A stretch of 64,000 bases of DNA from NCBI RefSeq assembly GCF_040253615.1, contig NZ_JBEJGY010000004.1, positions 3,968,001-4,032,000 of the forward strand, read 5' to 3'. Below the pieces are notes generated by a model. That model saw nothing but the letters and a program-made list of their open reading frames with translations, was not told the origin of the DNA and ran no database searches. Every line of letters starts with the position of its first letter. Within the stretch, counting starts at the first letter, position 1. Position numbers and translations under genes: made by a program. This document shows positions 16,787 through 24,233 of the stretch, one piece after another. The stretch is from Streptomyces sp. Edi4 (GTDB lineage Bacteria > Actinomycetota > Actinomycetes > Streptomycetales > Streptomycetaceae).

Positions 16787-17517
16787 GGCGCCGCCTCGAG
16801 CTTGGTCATGCGCGAGGCGATGTCCTCGGCGGAGGCGCTGATCAGCTCGTCGTTGACACGGCCGTCGACGAGGAAGACGACGCGGTCGGCGTAGGAGGCG
16901 GCGACGGGGTCATGGGTGACCATGATGATCGTCTGGCCGTCCCGGTCGACCATGCCGCGCAGCAGGGTCAGCACCTCGCGACTGGTCCCCGAGTCGAGTG
17001 CGCCGGTCGGCTCGTCACCGAACAGCACGTCCGGGCGGGTGATCAGGGCCCGCGCCAGGGCGACCCGCTGCTGCTGGCCGCCGGACATCTGCGTCGGGCG
17101 GTGCCGCGTCCGGTCGCCGAGTCCGACCTGTTCAAGCACCTCGCGCACCTGGGTCTTCCTGGGGCGGCGGCCGGCCATCCGCAGGGGCAGGGCCACGTTC
17201 TGCTCGGCGGTCAGCGAGGGCAGCAGGTTGAACGCCTGGAACACGAAGCCGATGCGCTCGCGGCGCAGCAGGGTCAGCTTGGTCTCGCTCAGCCCGGTCA
17301 GCTCGGTGTCGCCCACGGTGACCGAGCCCGACGTGGGCCGGTCCAGGCCTGCGGCGCACTGCAACAGGGTCGACTTGCCGGATCCGGAGGGGCCCATCAC
17401 GGCGGTGAAGGTCCCGCTCGGGAACGCCAGCGACACCTGGTCGAGGGCGGTGACGGACGCACCGCCCGAGCTGTACCGCCGAGTCAGGGAGCGCAATCGG
17501 ATCGCGTCGTTGCTCAT
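16780..17517 (-). CDS. ABC transporter ATP-binding protein (LolD/MacB type)
   Basis: This 245-aa ATPase has all nucleotide-binding motifs: Walker A GPSGSGKST at residues 42-50, Q-loop FVFQAFNLLP, signature SGGQQQR at 145-151, Walker B VLFGDEPTGALD from 164, and H-loop VTHDP. It energises the FtsX-type permease encoded directly downstream with a 7-base overlap. ATG 17517 (MSNDAIRLRSL) was chosen because residues upstream of it read backwards through the divergent kinase gene and are not protein-like. Transcription starts in the 171-bp gap shared with the divergent sensor kinase. Confidence 0.96.
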   Translation of the reverse strand: MSNDAIRLRSLTRRYSSGGASVTALDQVSLAFPSGTFTAVMGPSGSGKSTLLQCAAGLDRPTSGSVTVGDTELTGLSETKLTLLRRERIGFVFQAFNLLPSLTAEQNVALPLRMAGRRPRKTQVREVLEQVGLGDRTRHRPTQMSGGQQQRVALARALITRPDVLFGDEPTGALDSGTSREVLTLLRGMVDRDGQTIIMVTHDPVAASYADRVVFLVDGRVNDELISASAEDIASRMTKLEAAPC

Positions 17518-17606
17518 ATGTTGCCCCACCAGTATCTGCTCCTCGGCTCGTCGGTCCTCCACGAAACCGCGAAAGCCGCTCGGGACGCAGTACGGCCTGA
17601 GCGAGA

Positions 17607-17634
17607 CCTGGGGTAGGGCCAGACCTACCCCAGG
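17607..17634. promoter_or_regulatory. 11-bp perfect inverted repeat in the ABC/two-component divergent promoter
   Basis: CCTGGGGTAGG (17607-17617) and CCTACCCCAGG (17624-17634) form a perfect dyad with a 6-base spacer, 90 bp from the ABC ATPase start and 55 bp from the kinase start. Its symmetry and position suit binding by the LuxR-type response regulator encoded at 18951-19619. That assignment is inferred. Confidence 0.6.
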
Positions 17635-17688
17635 TATGGACCCTGGACCGATGGCACCGGGTCGGTGGGGCCGCTTACGGTCGTCCAC

Positions 17689-18987
17689 ATGCGACCTCGG
17701 AATGTGTGGCAGGCCATGTCGCGTCCGGGCTACCTGCTGTCGGTCTGGCCCTGGCGCGCCGCCGCGTACCTGTTCACCGGCGCCGTGACCGGCGCCGCCA
17801 CCTTGGTGGCACTGCTTGCGGCGGCAGCGGTCAGCGGTGTGCTCGCCCTCGTCCTGGTGGGGCTGCCCCTGCTCATGATGGTCGCCCTCAGCGGGATCCC
17901 CCTGGCCTGGGTGGAGCGGCACAGGCTGCGCCTGATCGACCGCGACCCGGTGTCCGGTCGGCATCAGGTGCCGACCGCGCCGGGACTGTGGGCCTGGCTG
18001 TCCACCCGGCTGCGTGAACAGGGGACTTGGCGGGAGTTCGGATACGCGCTGCTGTTCGCCGGGATCCTGTGGCCGCTCGACGCCCTGGCCGTCACGATCG
18101 CCCTGCTCGTCCCGCTGTCCATGGTCGCCACCCCGCTGCTGATGGCCACGGTCGGCGACGGCCACGAGGCAAAGGTGCTCAAGCAGTGGACGGTCACCAC
18201 ATGGCCGACCGCATTCGGCGTCGCCGTACTGGGCCTGCTTCTGATGGGCCTCGGCGCATACATGCTCGGCGTCACGGCGGGCGCTCGCGCGGAGCTGGCC
18301 CGGCTGCTGATCGGCTCCCCCGAGGGTGAGCTCGGCGTCAAGGTGGTCGAACTGACCCGCTCCCGCGCTCGGTTGGTGGACGCCTTCGAGGCTGAGCGGC
18401 GCCGTATCGAGCGGGATCTGCATGACGGCGCCCAACAGCACCTCGTGGCACTGACGATGGCCCTCGGCCTGGCCCGCCTCGATGCGGGGCCCGGCCCGCT
18501 CGCCGACCAGCTCACCAAGGCGCATGAGGAGGCGGGCAAGGCGCTCGCGGGACTGCGCGAGCTCATTCACGGCATCTACCCCAAGGTCCTTACGGACTAC
18601 GGCCTTCAGGCCGCGGTCAGCGACGCCGCCGACCGCTGCGTGGTCCCCGTCGACGTCGACCTCCAACTGCCGGGCCGTCCGTCCCAGCCGGTGGAGTCCG
18701 CGGCGTACTTCGCGGTCTGCGAGGCGCTGGCCAATGTCGCCAGACACAGCGGGGCCAACCGCGCGCGGGTCAGCGGTGGACATCGCGACGGACGCCTGTT
18801 CCTTGAGGTACGCGACGACGGTCGCGGCGGCGCGGATCCCTCGACGGGCAGCGGCCTCACCGGTCTCGCGGACCGGGTGTCGGTCCTCAATGGCAGACTT
18901 GCTCTGACCAGTCCGCCGGGTGGGCCGACTCTTCTACGTGTGGAGTTTCCTTGCGAATTGCCCGAGCCGGCCGATCGCTCCGCGTAG
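17689..18987 (+). CDS. NarL-family sensor histidine kinase
   Basis: This 432-aa kinase has an N-terminal membrane sensor with about four hydrophobic helices (residues 25-70 and 117-200, for example FAGILWPLDALAVTIALLVP), resembling the actinobacterial 'putative sensor' domain. A HisKA_3 dimerisation domain follows with phospho-acceptor H245 in ERDLHDGAQQHLVAL, then a HATPase domain with EALANVARHSGANRA and DDGRGGADPSTGSGLTGLADR. ATG 17689 is preferred over GTG 17665 because the protein then begins MRPRNVWQAM, leading straight into the sensor. The response regulator gene overlaps its 3' end. Confidence 0.94.
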   Translation: MRPRNVWQAMSRPGYLLSVWPWRAAAYLFTGAVTGAATLVALLAAAAVSGVLALVLVGLPLLMMVALSGIPLAWVERHRLRLIDRDPVSGRHQVPTAPGLWAWLSTRLREQGTWREFGYALLFAGILWPLDALAVTIALLVPLSMVATPLLMATVGDGHEAKVLKQWTVTTWPTAFGVAVLGLLLMGLGAYMLGVTAGARAELARLLIGSPEGELGVKVVELTRSRARLVDAFEAERRRIERDLHDGAQQHLVALTMALGLARLDAGPGPLADQLTKAHEEAGKALAGLRELIHGIYPKVLTDYGLQAAVSDAADRCVVPVDVDLQLPGRPSQPVESAAYFAVCEALANVARHSGANRARVSGGHRDGRLFLEVRDDGRGGADPSTGSGLTGLADRVSVLNGRLALTSPPGGPTLLRVEFPCELPEPADRSA

Positions 18988-19619
18988 TGCTGGCCGAGGA
19001 CAGCGTGCTGCTACGGGAAGGACTCATCGGCCTGCTCAGCCGCTGCGGCCACGAGGTGGTGTCGGCCGTCGGGGACGCGCGGGCACTGGTCGCCGCGGTC
19101 GAGGAGCATGCCCCCGACATCGTGGTGACGGACGTACGCATGCCGCCCGATTTCCAGGACGAAGGGCTGCACGCGGCGGTGCGACTGCGTGAGCGGCGTC
19201 CCACGCTCCCGGTCCTGGTCCTCAGTCAGTACGTTCAGCGTACGTACGCGGCCGAACTCCTGGACTCCGGGGACGGATCGGGCGTCGGCTATCTGCTCAA
19301 GGACCGCGTGGGACACATCGAGGAGTTCATGGAAGCGCTGTGCGAGGTGGCGGACGGCGGGACGGTGGTCGACCCCGAGGTGGTGCGCCAACTGCTGCGC
19401 CGCCGCCGCGATCCGCTGGCGCAGCTGACCCCGCGTGAACGCGAAGTACTGGCGTTGATCGCCGAAGGCAGGTCCAACGGCGCGATCGCCAAGGAACTGG
19501 TGGTGTCCGAAGCGGCGATCGGCAAACACATCGGCAACATCCTTACCAAGTTGGACCTGCCACTGACGGACCTGACCCACCGCAGGGTCCTGGCCGTCCT
19601 GACCTTCCTGCGGGCCTGA
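18951..19619 (+). CDS. LuxR/NarL-type response regulator
   Basis: This 222-aa regulator has a receiver domain (acidic E16/D17 in LAEDS, phospho-acceptor D61 in VVTDVRMPP, S92, K117 in LLKDR) and a C-terminal LuxR helix-turn-helix (LTPREREVLALIAEGRSNG and VVSEAAIGKHIGNILTKL). The TTG start at 18951 is chosen because it keeps the first receiver strand RVVLAED and follows GGAG by 5 bases; GTG 18987 would clip that strand. It overlaps the kinase gene by 37 bases, so the pair is cotranscribed. The likely target is the divergent ABC exporter promoter. Confidence 0.94.
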   Translation: MRIARAGRSLRVVLAEDSVLLREGLIGLLSRCGHEVVSAVGDARALVAAVEEHAPDIVVTDVRMPPDFQDEGLHAAVRLRERRPTLPVLVLSQYVQRTYAAELLDSGDGSGVGYLLKDRVGHIEEFMEALCEVADGGTVVDPEVVRQLLRRRRDPLAQLTPREREVLALIAEGRSNGAIAKELVVSEAAIGKHIGNILTKLDLPLTDLTHRRVLAVLTFLRA

Positions 19620-19633
19620 CCTTCCTGCGGGCC
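19600..19633 (+). repeat. 17-bp tandem duplication across the response-regulator stop codon
   Basis: TGACCTTCCTGCGGGCC occurs at 19600-19616 and again at 19617-19633. The second copy supplies the TGA stop. Since 17 is not a multiple of three, the duplication itself probably created the present C-terminus. Confidence 0.8.
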
Positions 19634-19778
19634 TGATCCGCCGAGGGCATCGAGCCGCCAGGCCTGGTTCGCACCATCACGGCACGGTTGACGGCGAGAC
19701 TCGGGGCCCGCCCCGAAGCACCGCTTCCCCCTCTGGACACCGACCGGCCCTCACGAGGGTGCGTTAGCGTGCTGCCCC

Positions 19779-20489
19779 ATGAGCGCCCAGACATGGCTGA
19801 CGGACACCCGGGACTCCTACGACACGGTCGCCGCGAGCTATGCCGACCAGCTCCGTGAGGCGCTGGCGGGTGAGCCGTATCTGCGGGCGGTTCTGGTGCT
19901 CTTCGCCGAGCTCGTGCGTGACGCGGGCGGCGGGCCCGTGGCGGACGTGGGGTGCGGGCCCGGCCATGTGACCGCACACCTGCGGGAGTTGGGCGTCGAC
20001 GCGCTCGGGATCGATCTCTCGCCCGGGATGATCGACGTGGCCCGGCGCGACCACCCGGGGCTCGGTTTCGCGGTGGGCTCCATGACGCGGCTCCCCCTCG
20101 CGGACGCGTCCGTCGCCGCCGTGCTCGCCTTCTGGTCCCTCATCCACATCCCCGACGAGGCGGTCCCCACCGTTTTCGCCGAGTTCCACCGCGTGACGCC
20201 GCCGGGCGCACCGCTGTTGCTCGGCTTCCACATGGGCGACGAGACCCGCCTGAAGACCCAGGGCTACGGCGGCCACCCAATGAACGTCCACATCCATCTG
20301 CGCCGCCCCGACCGGGTCACGGCGTGGCTTGGGGAGGCGGGGTTCACGGTCGAGGCGGAGTTCCTGCTCGACCTCGACGAACGACAGCCGGGCGCGGTCC
20401 TGTTCGCGCGCCGGGAGGGCCAGGGCCTGTCGCCCGGTGCGAAAGTCGCTGGTCATGAGCCATCGGGCTGTGCTTCCATGCAGCAGTGA
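19779..20489 (+). CDS. Class I SAM-dependent methyltransferase
   Basis: This 236-aa protein has the Rossmann methyltransferase core: motif I VADVGCGPGHVTAHL (about residues 48-62), motif II GIDLSPGMIDVARRDHP, and the hydrophobic LAFWSLIHI strand in the motif IV position. The substrate cannot be read from sequence; small-molecule or antibiotic methylation are both possible. It follows a 160-bp gap after the response regulator, so it has its own promoter. The next gene overlaps its stop (GTGA), suggesting co-expression with the acetyltransferase. The extra C-terminal tail after ARREGQG is probably unstructured. Confidence 0.9.
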   Translation: MSAQTWLTDTRDSYDTVAASYADQLREALAGEPYLRAVLVLFAELVRDAGGGPVADVGCGPGHVTAHLRELGVDALGIDLSPGMIDVARRDHPGLGFAVGSMTRLPLADASVAAVLAFWSLIHIPDEAVPTVFAEFHRVTPPGAPLLLGFHMGDETRLKTQGYGGHPMNVHIHLRRPDRVTAWLGEAGFTVEAEFLLDLDERQPGAVLFARREGQGLSPGAKVAGHEPSGCASMQQ

Positions 20490-21025
20490 AGAGCCGATGC
20501 GTGTCCGGTGCGGACGTGGCCCCGAGAGCCCGGCAGCGCAATGATCGCGATCTCGGTGACTGTGTGCGGGTGCTGGCCGAGGTCCATGAGCAGGACGGCT
20601 ATCCGGTGAACTGGCCGGACCTGCCCGAGGCTTGGCTCACGCCGCCCTTGCTCATCGCTTCCTGGGTGGCGGAACTGAACGGCCGCGTTGCCGGCCATAT
20701 CGGCCTGTCCCGGAGCGACGCGGGAGACGCGGCACCTGGTCTGTGGAGCGTTCGTGCAGGGGTGAGTACCGACGCGACCGCCGTGGTCAACCGACTGTTC
20801 GTCGCCCCGTGGGCTCGTGGCCACGGCATCGGTGCGCTGCTGATGGCGCGGGCTGCCACCGAAGCACAGGACCGCGGCTTGCATCCGGTGCTCGACGTGG
20901 TGGCCTCCGACACCGCGGCGGCGGCTTTGTACGACCGGCTCGGCTGGCAGTTGCTGGCCACCGTCGAACAGCGGTGGAGCCCGGAGCAGACGGTCACGGT
21001 CCGGTGCTATGCGGCGGCGCCCTGA
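20486..21025 (+). CDS. GNAT family N-acetyltransferase
   Basis: This 179-aa protein has the GNAT fold, with the acetyl-CoA-binding VNRLFVAPWARGHGIGALLM (motif A, R/Q-x-x-G-x-G/A) and the C-terminal AAALYDRLGWQLL (motif B). ATV(E)-type residues then continue to the end. Its GTG start overlaps the methyltransferase stop by 4 bases, so the two are translationally coupled. Substrate unknown. The ~215 bases beyond its stop, up to the convergent regulator, are GC-rich with no gene that I can support. Confidence 0.9.
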   Translation: MKSRCVSGADVAPRARQRNDRDLGDCVRVLAEVHEQDGYPVNWPDLPEAWLTPPLLIASWVAELNGRVAGHIGLSRSDAGDAAPGLWSVRAGVSTDATAVVNRLFVAPWARGHGIGALLMARAATEAQDRGLHPVLDVVASDTAAAALYDRLGWQLLATVEQRWSPEQTVTVRCYAAAP

Positions 21026-21240
21026 CGGGGTCCCGGTCGTACCGCGTGGCTACGGCCCGGCGGTGTCCGCCCGCACACGGCCCGGGCGACCGCGCGGCCG
21101 CCCCGGACCCAGCCTCGGCACCCGGGCTGGTGGTCCGCCCCCGTACGCCGTCTGTCAGCCGCCGCCGCGTCCACACGGGCGGGCGGCCCGGCTCGATGCC
21201 CGGGCGCCGGCTCCAGCCGGCCCCTACGCACAGCCCCGCG

Positions 21241-22077
21241 TCAGCTCCCGCTCAACCGCCTCAGCCCCGCTCGGCTCGCGTCGTCCGCCGCGCGGAACAG
21301 CAGCAACCGCTGGTCCGGGTCGTGCAGCGGCGCCAGCACTTCGGCGGCGAGGGCCAGCGGGCCCGCCTCGGGATGGCGCATCACCTTGTGGCCCCGGCCG
21401 CCCGCCACGACGTCCCCCTCGGCCCACAGGTCCGCGAACTGAGCCTGGGTCGCGCGCAGTTCACCGATCAGGCCGGTCAGGACCGGGTCCTTGGGATGGG
21501 CCGCCCACGCGGCGCGCAGGTGGGCCACGCCTTCCCGTACGACCCGTTCCCGGTCGGCGTACCGCGCGCGGAGCTCCGGGTGCGCGAGACAGAGCCACAT
21601 CGCGTTGCGCCGCGCGGGGGGCAGGGCGGCGAAGTCCACGAGCAGCGCTGCCATTTCAGGGTTCCACGCCAGGATGTCGTACCGGTGGTTCAGGAGCATG
21701 GCCGGCAACGGCGCCAGGTCGTCCACCAGCCGGGCCAGCGGTGGCGCCGCAGCGGTGGCGGGAGCGTCGGCGGTACGGGGGCGCCGCTGGGCCAGGTCGA
21801 AGAGATAGGCGCGCTCCACCGGTGGCAGACGCAGCGCCCGGGCCAGCGCGTCCAGTACGTCCGCCGACGGCCTGAGCCCGCGCGCCTGTTCCAGGCGTAC
21901 GACGTAGTCGACGCTGACCCCGGCGAGCTCCGCGACCTCCTCGCGGCGCAGCCCCGGGGTCCGCCGCACCGCCCGGCGCGCCGGCAGGCCCAGGTCGCCC
22001 GGGTCGAGCCGTTCGCGCCGGGTCCGCAGGAACGCGGCCAGCTCCTGCGTCGCGTCCACGGCCGGGGTCGTCATCAT
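21241..22077 (-). CDS. MmyB-like XRE transcriptional regulator
   Basis: This 278-aa protein has an N-terminal helix-turn-helix (RRTPGLRREEVAELAGVSVDYVVRLEQARGL, about residues 38-68) and a C-terminal MmyB-like ligand-binding domain (from about 105; LVDDLAPLPAMLLNHRYDILAWNPEMAALL and NAMWLCLAHPELR). This family usually represses a divergent oxidoreductase gene. Here the divergent neighbour is the aldo/keto reductase at 23073, but an IS element now sits between them. Two ATG codons (22077 and 22074) are possible starts. The gene itself looks complete. Confidence 0.93.
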   Translation of the reverse strand: MMTTPAVDATQELAAFLRTRRERLDPGDLGLPARRAVRRTPGLRREEVAELAGVSVDYVVRLEQARGLRPSADVLDALARALRLPPVERAYLFDLAQRRPRTADAPATAAAPPLARLVDDLAPLPAMLLNHRYDILAWNPEMAALLVDFAALPPARRNAMWLCLAHPELRARYADRERVVREGVAHLRAAWAAHPKDPVLTGLIGELRATQAQFADLWAEGDVVAGGRGHKVMRHPEAGPLALAAEVLAPLHDPDQRLLLFRAADDASRAGLRRLSGS

Positions 22078-22170
22078 GCCGGGTCCAACAGCCAGGGTAG
22101 GAGCGCTGTTCCCAGGATCGTCCCTCCCTTAGAAGCCATCTCATTTGGGTGACTCGGTATTCTGTGAGTC

Positions 22171-22979
22171 ATGGTGGGGATCGTTGAGCGGCTGGTGCCG
22201 GACGAGTTGTGGGAGTTGTTCCAGCGGGTGGTGCCGGAGGCGCCGTCGCGGCCGCAGGGCGGTGGTCGGCGTCGGCACGGCGACCGGGAAGTGCTGGCCG
22301 CGATCGTCTTCGTGGCTACGTCGGGTTGTACCTGGCAGCAGCTGACTTCGGCGTCGTTCGGCCCGTCCGGAGCGACCGCCCACCGGCGGTTCTCGGAGTG
22401 GTCGAAGGCCAGAGTGTGGGCCAAGCTCCACCGCCTGGTCCTCGACGAACTCGGCGCCCGCGGCGAGTTGGACTGGTCGAGGTGCGCGATCGACTCGGTG
22501 AACATGCGGGCCCTGAAAAGGGGGACCTGACAGGTCCGAATCCTGTCGACCGGGGCAAGTACGGCTCGAAGATCCACCTGATCACCGAACGGTCCGGTCT
22601 GCCCATATCCGTCGGCATCTCCGGGGCCAACCTGCATGACAGCCAAGCCCTGATCCCGCTCGTGAAGGGCATCCCGCCGATCCGCTCGCGCCGCGGCCCG
22701 CGACGGCGCAAGCCCGGCAAACTCCACGCCGACAAGGGATATGACTACGCCCACCTGCGGCAATGGTTACGCGAACGCGGCATCACCCACCGCATCGCCC
22801 GCAAGGGAGTCGAGTCCTCACAGAGGCTGGGCCGCCATCGCTGGACCGTGGAGCGGACCATGGCCTGGCTCGCCGGCTGCCGCCGCCTCCACCGACGCTA
22901 CGAACGCAAGGCCGACCACTTCCTAGCCTTCACCAGCCTCGCCTGCACCCTCATCTGCTACCGCCGACTCGCCAAATGA
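22171..22979 (+). CDS. IS5 family transposase, orfA-orfB with -1 frameshift
   Basis: OrfA (22171-22530, 119 aa, from MVGIVERLVPDELWELF) carries the N-terminal DUF4096-like DNA-binding region and the first catalytic Asp (CAIDSVNMRA). OrfB continues in the -1 frame with LTGPNPVDRGKYGSK, GANLHDSQALIPL, the second Asp in LHADKGYD and the catalytic Glu in RWTVERTMAWL, ending ICYRRLAK. A -1 shift at A4G5 (22516-22524) restores ALKRGDLTGP, the normal family sequence. I therefore read this as programmed slippage rather than a pseudogene. OrfB also contains a rare TTA leucine codon at 22767-22769, so full expression may depend on bldA. Confidence 0.88.
22516..22524 (+). other. Candidate -1 ribosomal frameshift site of the transposase
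   Basis: The run AAAAGGGGG lies 3 bases before the orfA stop (TGA 22528-22530). Re-reading the last G moves the ribosome into the orfB frame and yields the conserved KRGDLTGPNP junction. Confidence 0.7.
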
Positions 22980-23072
22980 GATGGCTTCTTATGCCCGGCT
23001 TTCGAAGATCGCAGGGTTGTCCTCGACGACGGATCACGCACGACGGTCCGCTCAGGACCTCAGGAGGACACC

Positions 23073-24134
23073 ATGCCGCTCACTCTCGACACCTACCGGC
23101 TGCTGGGCCGATCGGGCCTGCGGGTCTCGCCCCTGGCGCTCGGCACCGCGACCTTCGGCACCGAATGGGGCTGGGGCGCCGGCGAGGATGAGTCGCGCCG
23201 CCTCTTCGACCGCTACACCGAGCAGGGCGGCAACTTCATCGACACCGCCGCCACCTACACCGAGGGCAGCTCGGAACGACTGCTGGGCACCTTCGCCCAC
23301 GGCCGCCGCGAGAGCCTGGTGCTCGCGACCAAGTACTCGACCCTTCGCCGCCCCGGCGACCCCAACTCCGGTGGCCCGCATCGCAAGAACCTCTTCGCGT
23401 CGGTGGAGTCCAGCCTGCGCCGCCTGAACACGGACTACATCGACCTGCTTCATCTGCACGTGTGGGACTTCACGACGCCGGTCGAGGAAATCCTGCGCGG
23501 CCTGGACGATCTGGTCCGGCAGGGCAAGGTGCTGTACGTGGCGATGTCCAACGTGCCGGCCTGGCAGGTCTCGCGGATGCAGGCCATCGCCGATCTGCGC
23601 GGCTGGGCGCCGCTGGTCGCGCTCCAGATCGAGTACAGCCTCATCGAGCGCACCGGCGAGCGCGACCTGATCCCGATGGCCCGCGAGATGGGGCTCGGGG
23701 TGGTCCCGTACTCGCCGCTGGGCGGCGGGCTGCTCACCGGCAAGTACAGCCGCGCCGACCTGACCGGCGCGGGCCCCGCCCCGGACGGGAGCAGCCGCAG
23801 GGACCACAACGCCGCCCTGGGCATGCTGACCGAGCGTAATCTCGGCATCGCGGACGCCGTGCGAGAGGTCGCCTTGGAAACCGGTCGCACCTCCGCCCAG
23901 GTGGGCCTCGCCTGGACGTTGCGGAACCCGGCCGTGACGGCCTCCGTCATCGGCGCCCGCACACTCGACCAGCTGGCGGACAACCTCGGCGCCCTCGACG
24001 TCGACCTCACCGAGGCCCACCTGGCGCGCCTGGAGGAGGCCGGCGCCATCGAGCCCGGCATCCCGCACGCGCTGCTGGCCGGCGATCCCATGAGGCGCGC
24101 GACGAGGGGCGAGCTGACGATTCAACTCCGCTGA
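23073..24134 (+). CDS. Aldo/keto reductase
   Basis: This 353-aa NADPH-dependent oxidoreductase has a TIM-barrel AKR fold. The catalytic tetrad is visible: D57 and Y62 (NFIDTAATYTEG), K87 (LATKYST) and H129 (DLLHLHVWD). Cofactor-binding features include VPYSPLGGGLLTGKY and the late SVIGARTLDQLADNL. The physiological substrate is unknown. AGGAGGAC precedes the ATG. The probable regulator is the divergent MmyB-like protein at 21241-22077. The IS insertion ends 84 bases before this start codon, so the native promoter may be displaced or replaced by outward transcription from the IS. Confidence 0.94.
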   Translation: MPLTLDTYRLLGRSGLRVSPLALGTATFGTEWGWGAGEDESRRLFDRYTEQGGNFIDTAATYTEGSSERLLGTFAHGRRESLVLATKYSTLRRPGDPNSGGPHRKNLFASVESSLRRLNTDYIDLLHLHVWDFTTPVEEILRGLDDLVRQGKVLYVAMSNVPAWQVSRMQAIADLRGWAPLVALQIEYSLIERTGERDLIPMAREMGLGVVPYSPLGGGLLTGKYSRADLTGAGPAPDGSSRRDHNAALGMLTERNLGIADAVREVALETGRTSAQVGLAWTLRNPAVTASVIGARTLDQLADNLGALDVDLTEAHLARLEEAGAIEPGIPHALLAGDPMRRATRGELTIQLR

Positions 24135-24171
24135 CGACCCAACCCCGCTGACGATCCGACGCCGGGGCCGA

Positions 24172-24208
24172 GCTGGGTGGTCGGGGCCGCCTGCCCCGAC
24201 CACCCAGC
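24172..24208. terminator. Bidirectional terminator between the aldo/keto reductase and aspS
   Basis: A perfect 16-bp inverted repeat, GCTGGGTGGTCGGGGC (24172-24187) and its complement (24193-24208), with a 5-base loop. It lies between two convergent stops. Confidence 0.85.
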
Positions 24209-24233
24209 GGGAACAACTCCCTTGCGGAGCGGC

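Larger units (their letters stand above)
22132..22988 (+). mobile_element. IS5-type insertion sequence, 857 bp, with 17-bp perfect TIRs and TTA target duplication
   Basis: Perfect 17-bp terminal inverted repeats lie at 22132-22148 (GAAGCCATCTCATTTGG) and 22972-22988 (CCAAATGAGATGGCTTC). The element is flanked on both sides by TTA (22129-22131 and 22989-22991), a TNA-type 3-bp target duplication. It carries one transposase gene split over two frames. Intact ends and clean target repeats suggest a recent insertion. It occupies the promoter interval between the MmyB-like regulator and the aldo/keto reductase. Confidence 0.93.

Noticed and set aside
16780..18783. N-terminal extension of the ABC ATPase to 667 aa
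   Set aside because: The extra residues read through the divergent kinase gene in antisense; the true start is ATG 17517.
22171..22979. Transposase as a frameshifted pseudogene
   Set aside because: A -1 slip at A4G5 restores the exact family sequence and the element has perfect ends and target repeats; programmed frameshift is more likely, though not proven.
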